Shown piece after piece: positions 23,396-32,856 of a DNA stretch of 64,000 bases (positions are counted from its first letter, which is position 1; every line of letters starts with the position of its first letter). Below the pieces are notes generated by a model. It had not been told where the DNA came from. It saw nothing but the letters and a program-made list of their open reading frames with translations, and made no database searches. Both the position numbers and the translations under genes were made by a program. Origin of the DNA: Clostridium sp. (lineage in GTDB: Bacteria > Bacillota > Clostridia > Lachnospirales > Lachnospiraceae); NCBI GenBank assembly GCA_023664605.1, contig JAMPFF010000008.1, positions 1-64,000 on the forward strand, in the 5' to 3' direction.

Positions 23396-25168
23396 ATGGC
23401 GGTCAATTCATATAGAGATGATGAAACAAGCATAGAGCGCAGTAAGATACAGACATTAAAAAGGCTTTTTGCCTATCTGTTCGCCTATAAGTGGCAGATT
23501 GTGCTGGTGCTTTTGATGATGGGCTACGGCGTTATTATCAGTCTTATCAATCCGCTTATTATGGAGGCGGCGATTGATGAGCATATCGCAATCGGCGATA
23601 CGGCGGGCTTGTACCGTCTGCTGCTTGTGGCGCTGGCGTTAAATTTATTGCTTGTTTTTATGATAAAACTGCGGATGTATATTATGGCGAAAGTATGTAA
23701 TAACATTCTTTTAACTATCAGGCAGGAATTGTATACACATATTCAAAAACTGGACTTTCATTTTTTTGACAGCAGACCGACGGGAAAGATTCTCTCCCGG
23801 ATTATAGGCGATATCAATTCCTTAAAGGATGTGCTGTCTAACTGCGTGACGACGTTGATACCGGACGGCTTTACTGTTATTGCGGTTGTGGTGATTATGA
23901 TTTATAAAAATCCGCGCCTTGCGCTTGCCTCGATGCTGACGATTCCTTTTATGGCGGCGGCGATGGTTTGGATTGAGTTAAAAGCGCATCCGCGTTGGCA
24001 GCTTTTTCGGAAAAAATCGGCAAACTTAAATGCTTTTGTACATGAGGATATGGCGGGAATCCGCATTATCCAGAGTTTCCATGCGCAGGAGGAAACAAGG
24101 GAGACGTTTGATAATCTGGTCGGGGAGCATAGAGGCTCGTTTTTGGACGCGGTCAGAATCAGTGACGCTTTCGGTTCCGTGATTGATTTTTCCTGGGGGC
24201 TGGGATGTATTTTGCTTTATTTTACAGGAATTGTTATACTGGGAGTTGATAAGGTATCGCTGGGAACATTCATTGCTTTTAGTAGTTATTTAAATATGTT
24301 CTGGCATCCGATTCAGAATATCAGTAACTTTTATAATCAGCTTGTGACGAATATTGCGGGTGCGGAAAGAATCTTTGAAATACTTGATACGCCTCCGGCA
24401 ATCGCGGATGAAGATGGCGTGGAGGAAATGCCGGAGATTACCGGAGAAGTGGCGTTTGAGCATGTAACGTTTTCTTATGATGAAAACGTCAAGGTGTTAG
24501 ATGATGTGAACTTTACCATTAAACCGGGCGAGACGATTGCGCTGGTGGGACCGACGGGCGCGGGAAAATCCACAATCGTCAACTTAATCAGCCGTTTCTA
24601 TGACGTGCAGCAGGGCATCGTGCGGATAGACGGTAAGGATGTGAAAAAAGTTTCCATTGAAAGTCTGCGAAAGCAGATGGGCATTATGACGCAGGATAAC
24701 TTTCTGTTTTCCGGCACGATTAAGGAAAATATCCGCTACGGCAAGCTGGATGCGACCGACGAGGAAATTATCGCGGCGGCAAAAGCCGTCAATGCCCATG
24801 ACTTCATTATGAAGCTGGATAAAGGATATGAGACGGAACTTTCCGAGCGCGGCGGCGGACTCTCTATCGGGCAGAAACAGCTGCTTGCCTTTGCCCGAAC
24901 CATGGTGTCCATGCCGAAAATTCTGGTTTTGGATGAAGCGACGTCCAGTATTGATACTAAGACCGAACTTTTAGTGCAAAGCGGCATTGAGCATCTTTTG
25001 CAGGGCAGGACGTCTTTTGTCATCGCCCACAGATTATCGACCATACAGCGCGCCGACCGTATTTTCGTGGTGGACGACGGACGGATTATAGAAGAGGGAA
25101 ACGCACAGGAATTACTGGAGAAAAAAGGCGCTTACTATCAGCTTTATATGGCGCAGTTTTCCGCATAG
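23396..25168 (+). CDS. ABC exporter half-transporter, catalytic subunit
   Basis: A 590-residue partner of the preceding gene. It has six membrane segments, Walker A GPTGAGKST, Walker B ILVLDEATSSID with the catalytic Glu and H-loop VIAHRLS; its signature reads LSIGQ instead of LSGGQ. The asymmetric combination (good Walker B, altered signature, complementing the partner's good signature and poor Walker B) is what a heterodimer with one active site requires. AAGGAGG overlaps the end of the upstream gene. Substrate probably drugs or other hydrophobic compounds. Confidence 0.9.
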   Translation: MAVNSYRDDETSIERSKIQTLKRLFAYLFAYKWQIVLVLLMMGYGVIISLINPLIMEAAIDEHIAIGDTAGLYRLLLVALALNLLLVFMIKLRMYIMAKVCNNILLTIRQELYTHIQKLDFHFFDSRPTGKILSRIIGDINSLKDVLSNCVTTLIPDGFTVIAVVVIMIYKNPRLALASMLTIPFMAAAMVWIELKAHPRWQLFRKKSANLNAFVHEDMAGIRIIQSFHAQEETRETFDNLVGEHRGSFLDAVRISDAFGSVIDFSWGLGCILLYFTGIVILGVDKVSLGTFIAFSSYLNMFWHPIQNISNFYNQLVTNIAGAERIFEILDTPPAIADEDGVEEMPEITGEVAFEHVTFSYDENVKVLDDVNFTIKPGETIALVGPTGAGKSTIVNLISRFYDVQQGIVRIDGKDVKKVSIESLRKQMGIMTQDNFLFSGTIKENIRYGKLDATDEEIIAAAKAVNAHDFIMKLDKGYETELSERGGGLSIGQKQLLAFARTMVSMPKILVLDEATSSIDTKTELLVQSGIEHLLQGRTSFVIAHRLSTIQRADRIFVVDDGRIIEEGNAQELLEKKGAYYQLYMAQFSA

Positions 25169-25194
25169 GAATTGCGTGCCGGCGCGCTTGTTTC

Positions 25195-25215
25195 GGAGAA
25201 TGTTTTGCATTCTCC
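25195..25215. repeat. Palindrome upstream of third ABC gene
   Basis: GGAGAATG/CATTCTCC stem with a five-base loop, alike in core to the palindrome at 5353-5375. Confidence 0.5.
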
Positions 25216-25259
25216 TATAGATTGCGCTAAGATGTAGTAAGAAAGGCGGCGTTGGTCGG

Positions 25260-27107
25260 ATGTGGAATAGAAAAGGATTACAGAAAGAAGAACGTAATAA
25301 AGAGAAATATCAGTACAAACTACAGCATGAAAGCGATTTGGACGAGACGGAGCGGAAATTATTAGAGACTTTTAAAAGAAACAAAAACCACTCCTTAAAA
25401 ACGTTAATCGGGATTTATAAGGGGCATTATCTGGAACTTCTGCTTTCTATTTTGCTTTTTGCAATAAAGCATTCGCCGGTCTGGATTCTGCCGATTGTGA
25501 CGGCGAATATCGTCAATATTGCGACGAACAGGGAAAAGGACGCGGCGGTCAAAATCATCGTTCAGGTTGCTATTATGGTTGTGATGATAGCGCAGAATGT
25601 GTTAAGCAATTATTTTCACACGTTATGCTATGCAAGGGCAATCAGGAACGTGGAACGCGATTTGCGAAGCTCTCTGGTGCGGAAACTGCAGCAGCTTTCC
25701 ATTACTTATCATAACGAGATGCAGTCGGGACGTTTACAGTCTAAGATTATGCGTGATGTGGAGCAGATAGAGACGCTTTCGTCGCAGATTTTTATTACGG
25801 TTTTAAGCATTATTATGAACGTTGTGGTTTCTTTTGGCGTTGTCATTACTAAGAGTCTGACGGTGTTTGCGTTTTTTCTTGCTACGATACCGGTCGCGGT
25901 CTGCATTATGGTGACGTTTAGAAGCAGGATAAAAAGCTATAATAAAGAATTTCGGAAAGATATGGAGGAAACTTCCGTTCATGTGATGGAAATGATAGAA
26001 ATGATTCCGGTAACAAGGGCGCATGGGCTGGAGGAAAAAGAAATCGGCAAAATGGATAACCAGCTTCATCATGTGGCGCGTTCCGGTCTGCGGCTGGATA
26101 TGGTGCAGTCCTATTTTTCCTCTATCAGTTGGGCGTCGTTTCAGATTTTCCAGGTGTTGTGCCTTGGATTTACCGGTTATCTGGCAAGCCGGGGCAAAAT
26201 CAGCGTAGGCGAAGTTGTGATGTACCAGACTTATTTTGCGACGATTGTCGCGCAGGTCTCCAATATTATTACGCTGCTGCCCACGATTGCCAAGGGACTT
26301 GAATCCGTCGATTCTATCGGCGATGTGCTGCTCTGCCATGATGTGGAGGATTATCATAATAAGAAGAAACTGCCCTCGCTGCGGGGAGAGATAACGTTTG
26401 AAGATACGGGATTCCGTTATAAAAACGGGGAAGAGTCCGTATTTACCCATTTGAACCTGAAAATACAAGAGGGTGAGACGGTTGCATTCGTCGGTGAGTC
26501 CGGGGCGGGCAAGACGACGATTTTAAATATGGTTATCGGTTTTTTGCACGCCACACAGGGGCGCGTGCTTATCGACGGGTATGATATGGAAAAGCTTCAT
26601 TTAAAACAGTACCGCTCATATATTGCGGTTGTGCCGCAGACGCCGATTTTGTTTTCCGGTACGATACGCGATAATATTACCTATGGAAAAGACGACATTG
26701 AGGACGAAAAACTGATGGAAATTATCCGTGCGGCGAATCTGGAGGAAGTCGTCGGGCAGCTTCCGGACGGCATCGATACGATGGTAATGGAGCATGGAAG
26801 CAACTTATCGGGCGGACAGCGTCAACGGGTTTCCATTGCCAGAGCCTTTATCAGAGACCCCAAAATTTTGATTCTGGACGAGGCGACTTCGGCGTTAGAC
26901 AGTATCGCGGAGGAAAAGATACAGGCGGCGACACAGCGTTTGATACAGGGCAGGACGACGCTGATTGTGGCGCACAGGCTTTCCACCATCCGCAACGCCG
27001 ACCATATCGCGGTTATCGGTCACGGAGGCTTGATGGAATACGGTACATATGAAGAATTGATGGAAAAACAGGGTGAATTTTATAAACTCCGGCAGTTACA
27101 GATATGA
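25260..27107 (+). CDS. ABC exporter half-transporter, homodimer type
   Basis: A 615-residue half-transporter with an approximately 50-residue charged N-terminal extension before the first membrane segment. The ATPase has complete motifs: GESGAGKTT, LSGGQRQR, ILILDEATSALD and VAHRLS. Unlike the preceding pair it can hydrolyse at both sites, so it probably acts as a homodimer. It lies 91 bases after the pair without a terminator and may share its transcript. Substrate unknown. Confidence 0.88.
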   Translation: MWNRKGLQKEERNKEKYQYKLQHESDLDETERKLLETFKRNKNHSLKTLIGIYKGHYLELLLSILLFAIKHSPVWILPIVTANIVNIATNREKDAAVKIIVQVAIMVVMIAQNVLSNYFHTLCYARAIRNVERDLRSSLVRKLQQLSITYHNEMQSGRLQSKIMRDVEQIETLSSQIFITVLSIIMNVVVSFGVVITKSLTVFAFFLATIPVAVCIMVTFRSRIKSYNKEFRKDMEETSVHVMEMIEMIPVTRAHGLEEKEIGKMDNQLHHVARSGLRLDMVQSYFSSISWASFQIFQVLCLGFTGYLASRGKISVGEVVMYQTYFATIVAQVSNIITLLPTIAKGLESVDSIGDVLLCHDVEDYHNKKKLPSLRGEITFEDTGFRYKNGEESVFTHLNLKIQEGETVAFVGESGAGKTTILNMVIGFLHATQGRVLIDGYDMEKLHLKQYRSYIAVVPQTPILFSGTIRDNITYGKDDIEDEKLMEIIRAANLEEVVGQLPDGIDTMVMEHGSNLSGGQRQRVSIARAFIRDPKILILDEATSALDSIAEEKIQAATQRLIQGRTTLIVAHRLSTIRNADHIAVIGHGGLMEYGTYEELMEKQGEFYKLRQLQI

Positions 27108-27235
27108 TGAAACGTCAGATGTTCAATAACAGGTCTTGAAATCCATAGGCAAGATGTGTAAAATAATATCGTCTGAAATCCGTAAAGAGCGTGTTTTGCC
27201 ACGACTTTACGGGGTGAGAAAGGGGATATGGAGAA

Positions 27236-29203
27236 ATGAAAAAGATACAGACGAAGATTATGCTTATGGTAATCGTGGCGACACTTGGCGTTTCGATTGT
27301 GAACAGCGCGCAGAGCATAGCGATTACCCGCAGTTCCACCATGTCGGCGATTGAGCAGACCTTGATGGAAACGACGCAGTTAGCGGCTTCGTCGGCGCAG
27401 AATATGATATCTACCTATACGCTGACGATTGCGGAGATTGCCGCCAATCCGATATTTACGGATGACAAATATTCGCTGGCGCAGAAGCAGGATTTGCTGC
27501 AAAAAAGGGTGGACGCTTACTATATGCGTATGGGCGGCATGACGGATGCTTCGGGCTATGATTTGATACATGATGCGGATGTGTCGGGAGAGCCTTTTTT
27601 CCAGAAAGCAATACAGGGAGAAACTTATATGTCCACGCCCTATATAGACGGGGATGACAGTTATCTGGTCGTTGCCGCGCCGATTGTGAAAGATGAGAAA
27701 ATAGCGGGCGTACTCTATTTCCAATGTGATACCTACATATTACAGTCAATCGTGGAAGAGGTTCAGATTGGCGAAGAGGGCGAGTCCTATATTCTGGATA
27801 AAAACGGCGTGACGATTGCCTGCGGAGATAAACAGGCGGTGCTGGAAAAGGAGAATATTATAGAAGAAGCCGCGGCAAATCCCGACAGGGGGGATTTACA
27901 GAAACTTGCGGCCATTGAACAAAAAATGATAGCCGGGGAAAGCGGTATCGAACGATATTATTATGAAGAGGATGATTCCAATAATATTCAGGGGTATGCG
28001 CCTATTCCGGGAACAGACGGATGGAGCGTTGCGGTAACGATGGATGAGGATGAGTTTATGCACACCGCCTATGTCGGCAATAACAGGCAGATTGCGGTTG
28101 CTTTTATCCTGTGTATTGTCGTGATTTTCATTGCGGTAGTGTTGAGCCGTTCCATTGCAAAACCGATAGTCAGATGCGCCAACCGTCTCCATGCGCTTTC
28201 GGAGGGGGATTTGCGAAGTCCGCTGCCGGAGGTAAGAAGCAGAGACGAGGTACATATGCTGTCGGAGTCTATTGCGCACCTGATTGAAAACTTTAAGTCG
28301 ATTGTAGACGAGGTCGGCACGGTGCTTGGCGCAATCGCCAACGGGGATTTGACAAAAGAAGCGGTAAATGCGGATTATCCCGGCGATTTCAGCGATTTAC
28401 AGTATTATTTACAGGTTATCAATGAGAAACTCAATACGACGCTGGGCGGCATTGTGGAAGCGGCAGGACATGTGTCAAATAATTCGGCGCAGGTAGCGTC
28501 CAGCAGTTCCATGTTGTCGCAGGGAGCAATGCAGCAGTCGAGCGCGGTAGAGCAGCTTTCCGTTACCATGTCGGATATGGATAAGGATGCAGAACAGACC
28601 GCGGAACTGGTGACGCAGGCCAAATCGGCGGTCGATGTTTCGGGAGCCGAGCTGCAGGAAAGCAGCGAATATATTGACAGGCTGAATCAGGCAATGAATT
28701 TAATTATGACTTCCACCAATGAAATCGGCCGTATTATAGATGCGATTGAGGATATCGCGCTGCAGACAAACATTCTGGCGTTGAATGCTTCCGTGGAAGC
28801 GGCGCGCGCAGGCGAGGCAGGCAAAGGATTTGCGGTGGTTGCCGGAGAGGTACGGGAACTTGCGGCTAAGTCTGATGAGGCTGCCAAGGCGACATTGGAA
28901 TTAATCAGAAGTTCGACCGATGCGGTCAATAGCGGAAGCGAAGTGGTGACAAAGGTAACGCAGTCCGTAACCAATGTTGTGGAACAGTCCGTTCAGACGG
29001 CGGAGAAGATGGGAATTGTAGCGGCGGCGATAGAACGTCAGACAAAATCTATCGGTCAGGTGACGGAAGCCATCAGCCAGATTTCGGGAGTTGTGCAGTC
29101 TAATACGGCAACTTCACAGGAAAGCGCAGCCTGCAGCGTGGAATTATCAGAGCAGGCAGGAGAGCTGGAGCGTCTGGTCGGAAGCTTTTCACTGCGCGGA
29201 TAG
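27236..29203 (+). CDS. Methyl-accepting chemotaxis protein
   Basis: A 655-residue receptor: N-terminal membrane segment (about 9-30), extracellular dCache-like sensor (about 35-280, with [20 protein letters not shown]), second membrane segment ([18 protein letters not shown]), HAMP domain, and the cytoplasmic signalling hairpin with [20 protein letters not shown]. It would control CheA and flagellar rotation, matching the flagellin at the window start. A CCGTAAAG/CTTTACGG hairpin (about 27180-27212) lies in its leader. No clear sigma-28 promoter was found. Confidence 0.93.
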   Translation: MKKIQTKIMLMVIVATLGVSIVNSAQSIAITRSSTMSAIEQTLMETTQLAASSAQNMISTYTLTIAEIAANPIFTDDKYSLAQKQDLLQKRVDAYYMRMGGMTDASGYDLIHDADVSGEPFFQKAIQGETYMSTPYIDGDDSYLVVAAPIVKDEKIAGVLYFQCDTYILQSIVEEVQIGEEGESYILDKNGVTIACGDKQAVLEKENIIEEAAANPDRGDLQKLAAIEQKMIAGESGIERYYYEEDDSNNIQGYAPIPGTDGWSVAVTMDEDEFMHTAYVGNNRQIAVAFILCIVVIFIAVVLSRSIAKPIVRCANRLHALSEGDLRSPLPEVRSRDEVHMLSESIAHLIENFKSIVDEVGTVLGAIANGDLTKEAVNADYPGDFSDLQYYLQVINEKLNTTLGGIVEAAGHVSNNSAQVASSSSMLSQGAMQQSSAVEQLSVTMSDMDKDAEQTAELVTQAKSAVDVSGAELQESSEYIDRLNQAMNLIMTSTNEIGRIIDAIEDIALQTNILALNASVEAARAGEAGKGFAVVAGEVRELAAKSDEAAKATLELIRSSTDAVNSGSEVVTKVTQSVTNVVEQSVQTAEKMGIVAAAIERQTKSIGQVTEAISQISGVVQSNTATSQESAACSVELSEQAGELERLVGSFSLRG

Positions 29204-29263
29204 CAGGACGCGCCGGATGGTAAAACAATAAAAAGCAGTAAAAAGAATATAAACAGCCAAAAG

Positions 29264-29303
29264 AATCACAGGTGGAAAAGGAATATACCGCCTGTGATTT
29301 TTG
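29264..29303 (+). terminator. Chemoreceptor terminator
   Basis: AATCACAGG/CCTGTGATT stem followed by TTTTTG. Confidence 0.8.
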
Positions 29304-29353
29304 TATGGCATAATCCTCGATAAAATTTCATATAAAATATTTTATAATATGTA

Positions 29354-29425
29354 TTGACAAATAATATTATATGACGTATAGTATCGGTAACAACAATATT
29401 ATATGAGATATAATATTATAGAAAA
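29354..29425 (+). promoter_or_regulatory. padR operon promoter with palindromic operators
   Basis: TTGACA, 17 bases, TATAGT. AATATTATAT occurs in the spacer and again downstream, where it forms a perfect 10-bp inverted repeat with ATATAATATT (three-base spacer, from about 29395). These are likely binding sites for the PadR protein encoded next. Confidence 0.75.
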
Positions 29426-29453
29426 ATATAATAATATATCATCGGCAATTTGA

Positions 29454-29535
29454 GTCAGAGCCTCAAATATGCCCGGAGCGCAGCCGAGAATTTGAGATTC
29501 TCAGCGCGATGTCATCGCAGTAAAACTGCTCTGAC
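29454..29535. repeat. Nested palindromes in padR leader
   Basis: GTCAGAGC (29454-29461) pairs with GCTCTGAC (29528-29535), enclosing CTCAAAT/ATTTGAG, GAGAAT/ATTCTC and GCGAT-GTC-ATCGC hairpins. A structured leader or dispersed palindromic element. Confidence 0.5.
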
Positions 29536-29584
29536 ATGGAGGATTGGAATGAAATATGTAAGAAAAGGGAGAGGAGGATATCGA

Positions 29585-29908
29585 ATGGTTTTTAACACGG
29601 GCGCAGCTTTGCTGGATGCCATAGTCCTTGCCGTTGTGTCAAGCGAACCGGAGGGTACTTACGGATATAAAATTACGCAGGAAGTGCGGGGGGTAATAGA
29701 AATTTCCGAATCGACGCTGTATCCGGTACTCCGCAGACTGCAAAAAGACGAGTGCCTTGAAGTGTATGACATGGAATGTGCGGGACGAAACAGACGATAC
29801 TATAAGGTGACGGAGAAAGGACGCGCGCAGCTTAATCTGTACATCAGCGAATGGTATCGCTATTCTGCGAAGTTGAACAGTATTTTTGAGGGAGGATTGA
29901 AAAAATGA
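29585..29908 (+). CDS. PadR-family transcriptional regulator
   Basis: A 107-residue winged-helix regulator: GALLDAIVLAVVSSEPEGTYGYKITQEV, then the recognition helix ESTLYPVLRRLQKDECLEV and the wing GRNRRYYKVTEKG. PadR proteins repress their own operons and respond to envelope stress or ligands. ATG 29585 (GGAGG 7 bases upstream) gives the usual start; ATG 29549 also has a good ribosome site and would add 12 residues. First gene of a four-gene operon. Confidence 0.9.
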   Translation: MVFNTGAALLDAIVLAVVSSEPEGTYGYKITQEVRGVIEISESTLYPVLRRLQKDECLEVYDMECAGRNRRYYKVTEKGRAQLNLYISEWYRYSAKLNSIFEGGLKK

Positions 29909-30681
29909 ACAGGGCAGAATTTATGAGAAAACTTGCAGAGCTGCTGGCGGACGTATCACTGGCGGAAAGGGAAGAGGCAATACAGTACTATAACGATTAC
30001 TTTGACGACGCGGGGGCTGAAAACGAGCAGAGCGTGATTGCGTCTCTTGGCACGCCGGAACAGCTTGCCAAGTCCATTAAGGCGGGATTATCCGACGGCG
30101 GAAACGCGGGGGAGTTTACGGAAAAAGGTTTTTCGGGATATGAGCAGAGGAATCATAACGAGGTATTAAATCCCGAAAGCGCATATTCGCAGCATACGGA
30201 TTCTTCGTATCAGAATGGAAACTACCAGAACGGATATGCCGGTCAGAATACTTATGCGCAGGAACCGCAAAGAGAGCAGAAAAAAGAAAAGATGTCAGCC
30301 GGTTCCGTCGTGTTGATTGTGCTGCTGTGCATTTTGGCTTCACCGCTTATCATTGGTATCGGCGGCGGACTCTTAGGCGGCGTTATCGGTATTATCGGAG
30401 CGTTGTTCGGCATCGTCGTAGGATTTGGCGCGGCGGCGGTTGGGCTGTTAATTGCAGGCGTATGTCTGTTCGTCTATGGCATTACCTTATTATTTGGAGC
30501 GCCGCTTGCCGGTTTGTGTACGATAGGCGCGGCAATGGTATGTATTGCCGTCGGTCTGCTTTTCTTATGGTTTGTCGTGATGATTTGCGGCGCGCTGATA
30601 CCGGCGGCTGTCAGAGGCATTGTGAAGATATTTCAAAGGCTTTTTCCGAATAGGGGAAATAAAGGAGGTGCGGCGGCATGA
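29905..30681 (+). CDS. DUF1700 (HAAS-type) membrane protein
   Basis: A 258-residue protein. The N-terminal domain (MNRAEFMRKLAELLADVSLAEREEAIQYYNDYFDDAG) is the DUF1700/HAAS cytoplasmic signalling helix bundle; a Q/N/Y-rich linker (about 75-120) and three to four glycine-rich membrane segments follow. Such proteins work with PadR regulators, probably as sensor or anti-regulator. Overlaps padR and the next gene by four bases each, showing tight coupling. Confidence 0.85.
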   Translation: MNRAEFMRKLAELLADVSLAEREEAIQYYNDYFDDAGAENEQSVIASLGTPEQLAKSIKAGLSDGGNAGEFTEKGFSGYEQRNHNEVLNPESAYSQHTDSSYQNGNYQNGYAGQNTYAQEPQREQKKEKMSAGSVVLIVLLCILASPLIIGIGGGLLGGVIGIIGALFGIVVGFGAAAVGLLIAGVCLFVYGITLLFGAPLAGLCTIGAAMVCIAVGLLFLWFVVMICGALIPAAVRGIVKIFQRLFPNRGNKGGAAA

Positions 30682-31709
30682 AAAAGTTTACAAAAGGATG
30701 TTTAATCACCGCGTTAGTGCTGTTTATCTTCGGAGTCGCGTTCTGGGGAATCTGCGGAGTTATGGGTGGTTTCAGACAGTTAGATAACTTAGATATTGAC
30801 AGCAGCAGGTTTTTCAGTCTCGGATGGAACGGCTTTAGATGGGGATATAACGGGAAGTGGTTTAATGTGCGATGGGATGACGACGATTTTTTTGATGATG
30901 ACGGGTGGTCCAACTCAGCAGGAACGCCGAATCTTGTAGAAGTGGGCGAAACGGTGCAGACGGGTTACCGTGCTTTGGACATTACGGATATAGACATCGA
31001 ATTGGGAGGCAGTAATCTGTTTATTAAAGAATCGGATGACGATTATGTCCATATTGCGAATAATGCCGATGCAAATACGGTCAAGTATGCGTTAAAAGGC
31101 GGTACATTGAAACTTTATTATGGAAAAACCGTGCAGCATTGGATTGGCATTGGTAAGAATAACGGAAATATCGTTTTGTATCTGCCAAAAGACATGACGC
31201 TGTGCTCTATCGATATCGAAATGGGCGCGGGCAATATGGAGAGTATCGCACTGGCAGCGGATGAGATTGACATGGAGATAGGAGCGGGCAATTTTAGCAT
31301 AGAAGGGCTTGTGAGCGACGAACTGGATATCAGTGTCGGAGCAGGTAACGCAGAGATAGGCGCCGTTAGCGCCGGAAATGTTTCTATGGAAGTCGGCGCG
31401 GGAGAAATCGTTGTAGACGATATGATAATCAGAGATTTAGACCTGGAATGCGGCATGGGAAATTCTACAATAACCGGAGCTATTACCGGGAATGCAGATA
31501 TCGAATGCGGCATGGGAAATGTAAACCTGATGTTGTCCGGCGGCGTTGCAGACTATAATTACCAGCTGGAATGCGCTTTGGGAAATATCACCATTGGCAA
31601 TGATGAGTACGGCGGTATTGTTAATGAGAGAAATATCAATAATGGCAGCAGGCAGAATATTGATATAGAGTGCGCGACGGGGAATATTGCGATTGTGTTT
31701 ACGAATTAA
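30678..31709 (+). CDS. DUF4097-family beta-strand repeat protein
   Basis: A 343-residue protein with an N-terminal membrane anchor (about 6-30) followed by a surface domain built of repeated short beta-strands (MGAGNMESIAL, IGAGNFSIEGL, VGAGNAEIGAV, CGMGNSTITGA and further copies), the right-handed beta-helix pattern of DUF4097 adhesin-like proteins. It is exported outside the membrane and is encoded with the DUF1700 protein as a likely envelope-stress module. Function unproven. Confidence 0.85.
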   Translation: MKKFTKGCLITALVLFIFGVAFWGICGVMGGFRQLDNLDIDSSRFFSLGWNGFRWGYNGKWFNVRWDDDDFFDDDGWSNSAGTPNLVEVGETVQTGYRALDITDIDIELGGSNLFIKESDDDYVHIANNADANTVKYALKGGTLKLYYGKTVQHWIGIGKNNGNIVLYLPKDMTLCSIDIEMGAGNMESIALAADEIDMEIGAGNFSIEGLVSDELDISVGAGNAEIGAVSAGNVSMEVGAGEIVVDDMIIRDLDLECGMGNSTITGAITGNADIECGMGNVNLMLSGGVADYNYQLECALGNITIGNDEYGGIVNERNINNGSRQNIDIECATGNIAIVFTN

Positions 31710-31732
31710 GAACAGAAAGGAGCAAGTAGGAT

Positions 31733-31927
31733 ATGGGAAATGATTATAGGAAACTGACACGTTCGTCGGGAAATAGAATGATATGCGGTGTGTGCGGGGG
31801 ATTGGGGGAATATTTGAACATTGACCCGACCATCGTTAGAATCATATGGATATTTTGCGCACTGGCAGGCTGCGGCACGGGCGCGCTCATCTATCTGATT
31901 GCGGCGGTTATCATACCGGAGGCATAA
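31733..31927 (+). CDS. PspC domain protein
   Basis: A 64-residue PspC-type membrane protein: RMICGVCGGLGEYLNIDPTIVRIIWIF followed by a second hydrophobic stretch. PspC proteins sense membrane stress with phage-shock or LiaIR-like systems. Last gene of the padR operon, with GGAGC ribosome site, and followed by a terminator. Confidence 0.9.
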   Translation: MGNDYRKLTRSSGNRMICGVCGGLGEYLNIDPTIVRIIWIFCALAGCGTGALIYLIAAVIIPEA

Positions 31928-31949
31928 GCGGTCGGAAACATTATCAAAT

Positions 31950-31985
31950 AAGGAACTGCCGAGGGTTACGGCAGTTCCTTATATT
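31950..31985. terminator. Bidirectional terminator, pspC and DUF3021 genes
   Basis: 12-bp perfect stem AAGGAACTGCCG/CGGCAGTTCCTT. The 3' arm encodes the last codons and the stop of the converging DUF3021 gene. Confidence 0.8.
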
Positions 31986-32394
31986 TTTCTAACTGTTCAT
32001 TCATTCTTTTCGCATCCCGGGCGGCACGTTTTCTGGAAACATACGATACAAAGACAAAAACAGCGGCGATGGAAATAAGCATAGCTGCCACGCTGCGGAT
32101 ATCGGCAGGATGATACCATTCAAACCGCCAGCCGAGTCCCAGCACGATAACATTAATCAAAATATAATGTATGCAGACGCGGATATAAAACTCCGTTTTC
32201 CGAATGGCACGCTCCCATGGATAAATCAGGGGAGACAGCGAACACAGAAAAGAAGTGATAAGAATCTGCCACAAGGTATACGGCGTTATCGAAGCCACGG
32301 GATTGATTACGGTGGTAAAAAGCGCCGTTACTACCAGAACACAGGCGGTTATAATACAGAAACAATTCCCTATGAATAATATTTTCTTTTTCAA
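31966..32394 (-). CDS. DUF3021-family membrane protein
   Basis: A 142-residue protein with four hydrophobic segments and a charged C-terminal tail (RKRAARDAKRMNEQLEKYKE). DUF3021 proteins are nearly always encoded next to a LytTR regulator, as here, and are thought to modulate it at the membrane. Last gene of the ABC/LytTR operon. Confidence 0.8.
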   Translation of the reverse strand: MKKKILFIGNCFCIITACVLVVTALFTTVINPVASITPYTLWQILITSFLCSLSPLIYPWERAIRKTEFYIRVCIHYILINVIVLGLGWRFEWYHPADIRSVAAMLISIAAVFVFVSYVSRKRAARDAKRMNEQLEKYKELP

Positions 32395-32405
32395 GTCCGC
32401 ACCTC

Positions 32406-32843
32406 CTATAATCCCAGTTTTTCTTTTAAAACCGGCACATACTGCCGGGAAACAATCAGTTTTTCTTCATTTTTTAAACAGACTTCAAACCGGCCGTTGA
32501 AGCCGGGACTGAAGTTTTGTACCTTGGAAAGATTGATGATGGTCGATTTGGAGGCGCGGAAAAAATCGGTATGCCGCAAACGTTCCTCCAGCTCGTATAA
32601 TTTCAGCTTCGTTTCGTAGACCTCTTTTTGCGTGTAGGCATAGACGCGATTGTCCACGGCGTCAAAATAATATATTTCCGACGGCGGAAGCTGTAATAAT
32701 TTTTCTCCTTTTGACACAGTGATTTTATCACGGCTTGCCTTTAAGGAATAAATTGTTTTTAATAACTGTTCGTCTATCTGTTTACAGCGGATGATGATTT
32801 CCTCCTCTTCACCCGCCGGACAGTCCTGGATTGTAATCTTCAT
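32406..32843 (-). CDS. LytTR-family DNA-binding regulator
   Basis: A 145-residue protein: a short N-terminal region (about 1-45) and a C-terminal LytTR domain (SEIYYFDAVDNRVYAYT, RASKSTIINLSKV, IVSRQYVPVLKEKL). It lacks a receiver domain, so it is not a classical response regulator; control probably passes through the DUF3021 membrane partner. Direct repeats spaced 21 bp upstream of the operon are candidate binding sites. Confidence 0.88.
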   Translation of the reverse strand: MKITIQDCPAGEEEEIIIRCKQIDEQLLKTIYSLKASRDKITVSKGEKLLQLPPSEIYYFDAVDNRVYAYTQKEVYETKLKLYELEERLRHTDFFRASKSTIINLSKVQNFSPGFNGRFEVCLKNEEKLIVSRQYVPVLKEKLGL

Positions 32844-32856
32844 GTCGCTCCTTTAT

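Noticed and set aside
27130-27236. Sigma-28 promoter for the chemoreceptor gene
   Set aside because: TAAA with a downstream TCCGTAAA matches only 5 of 8 bases of the -10; not convincing.
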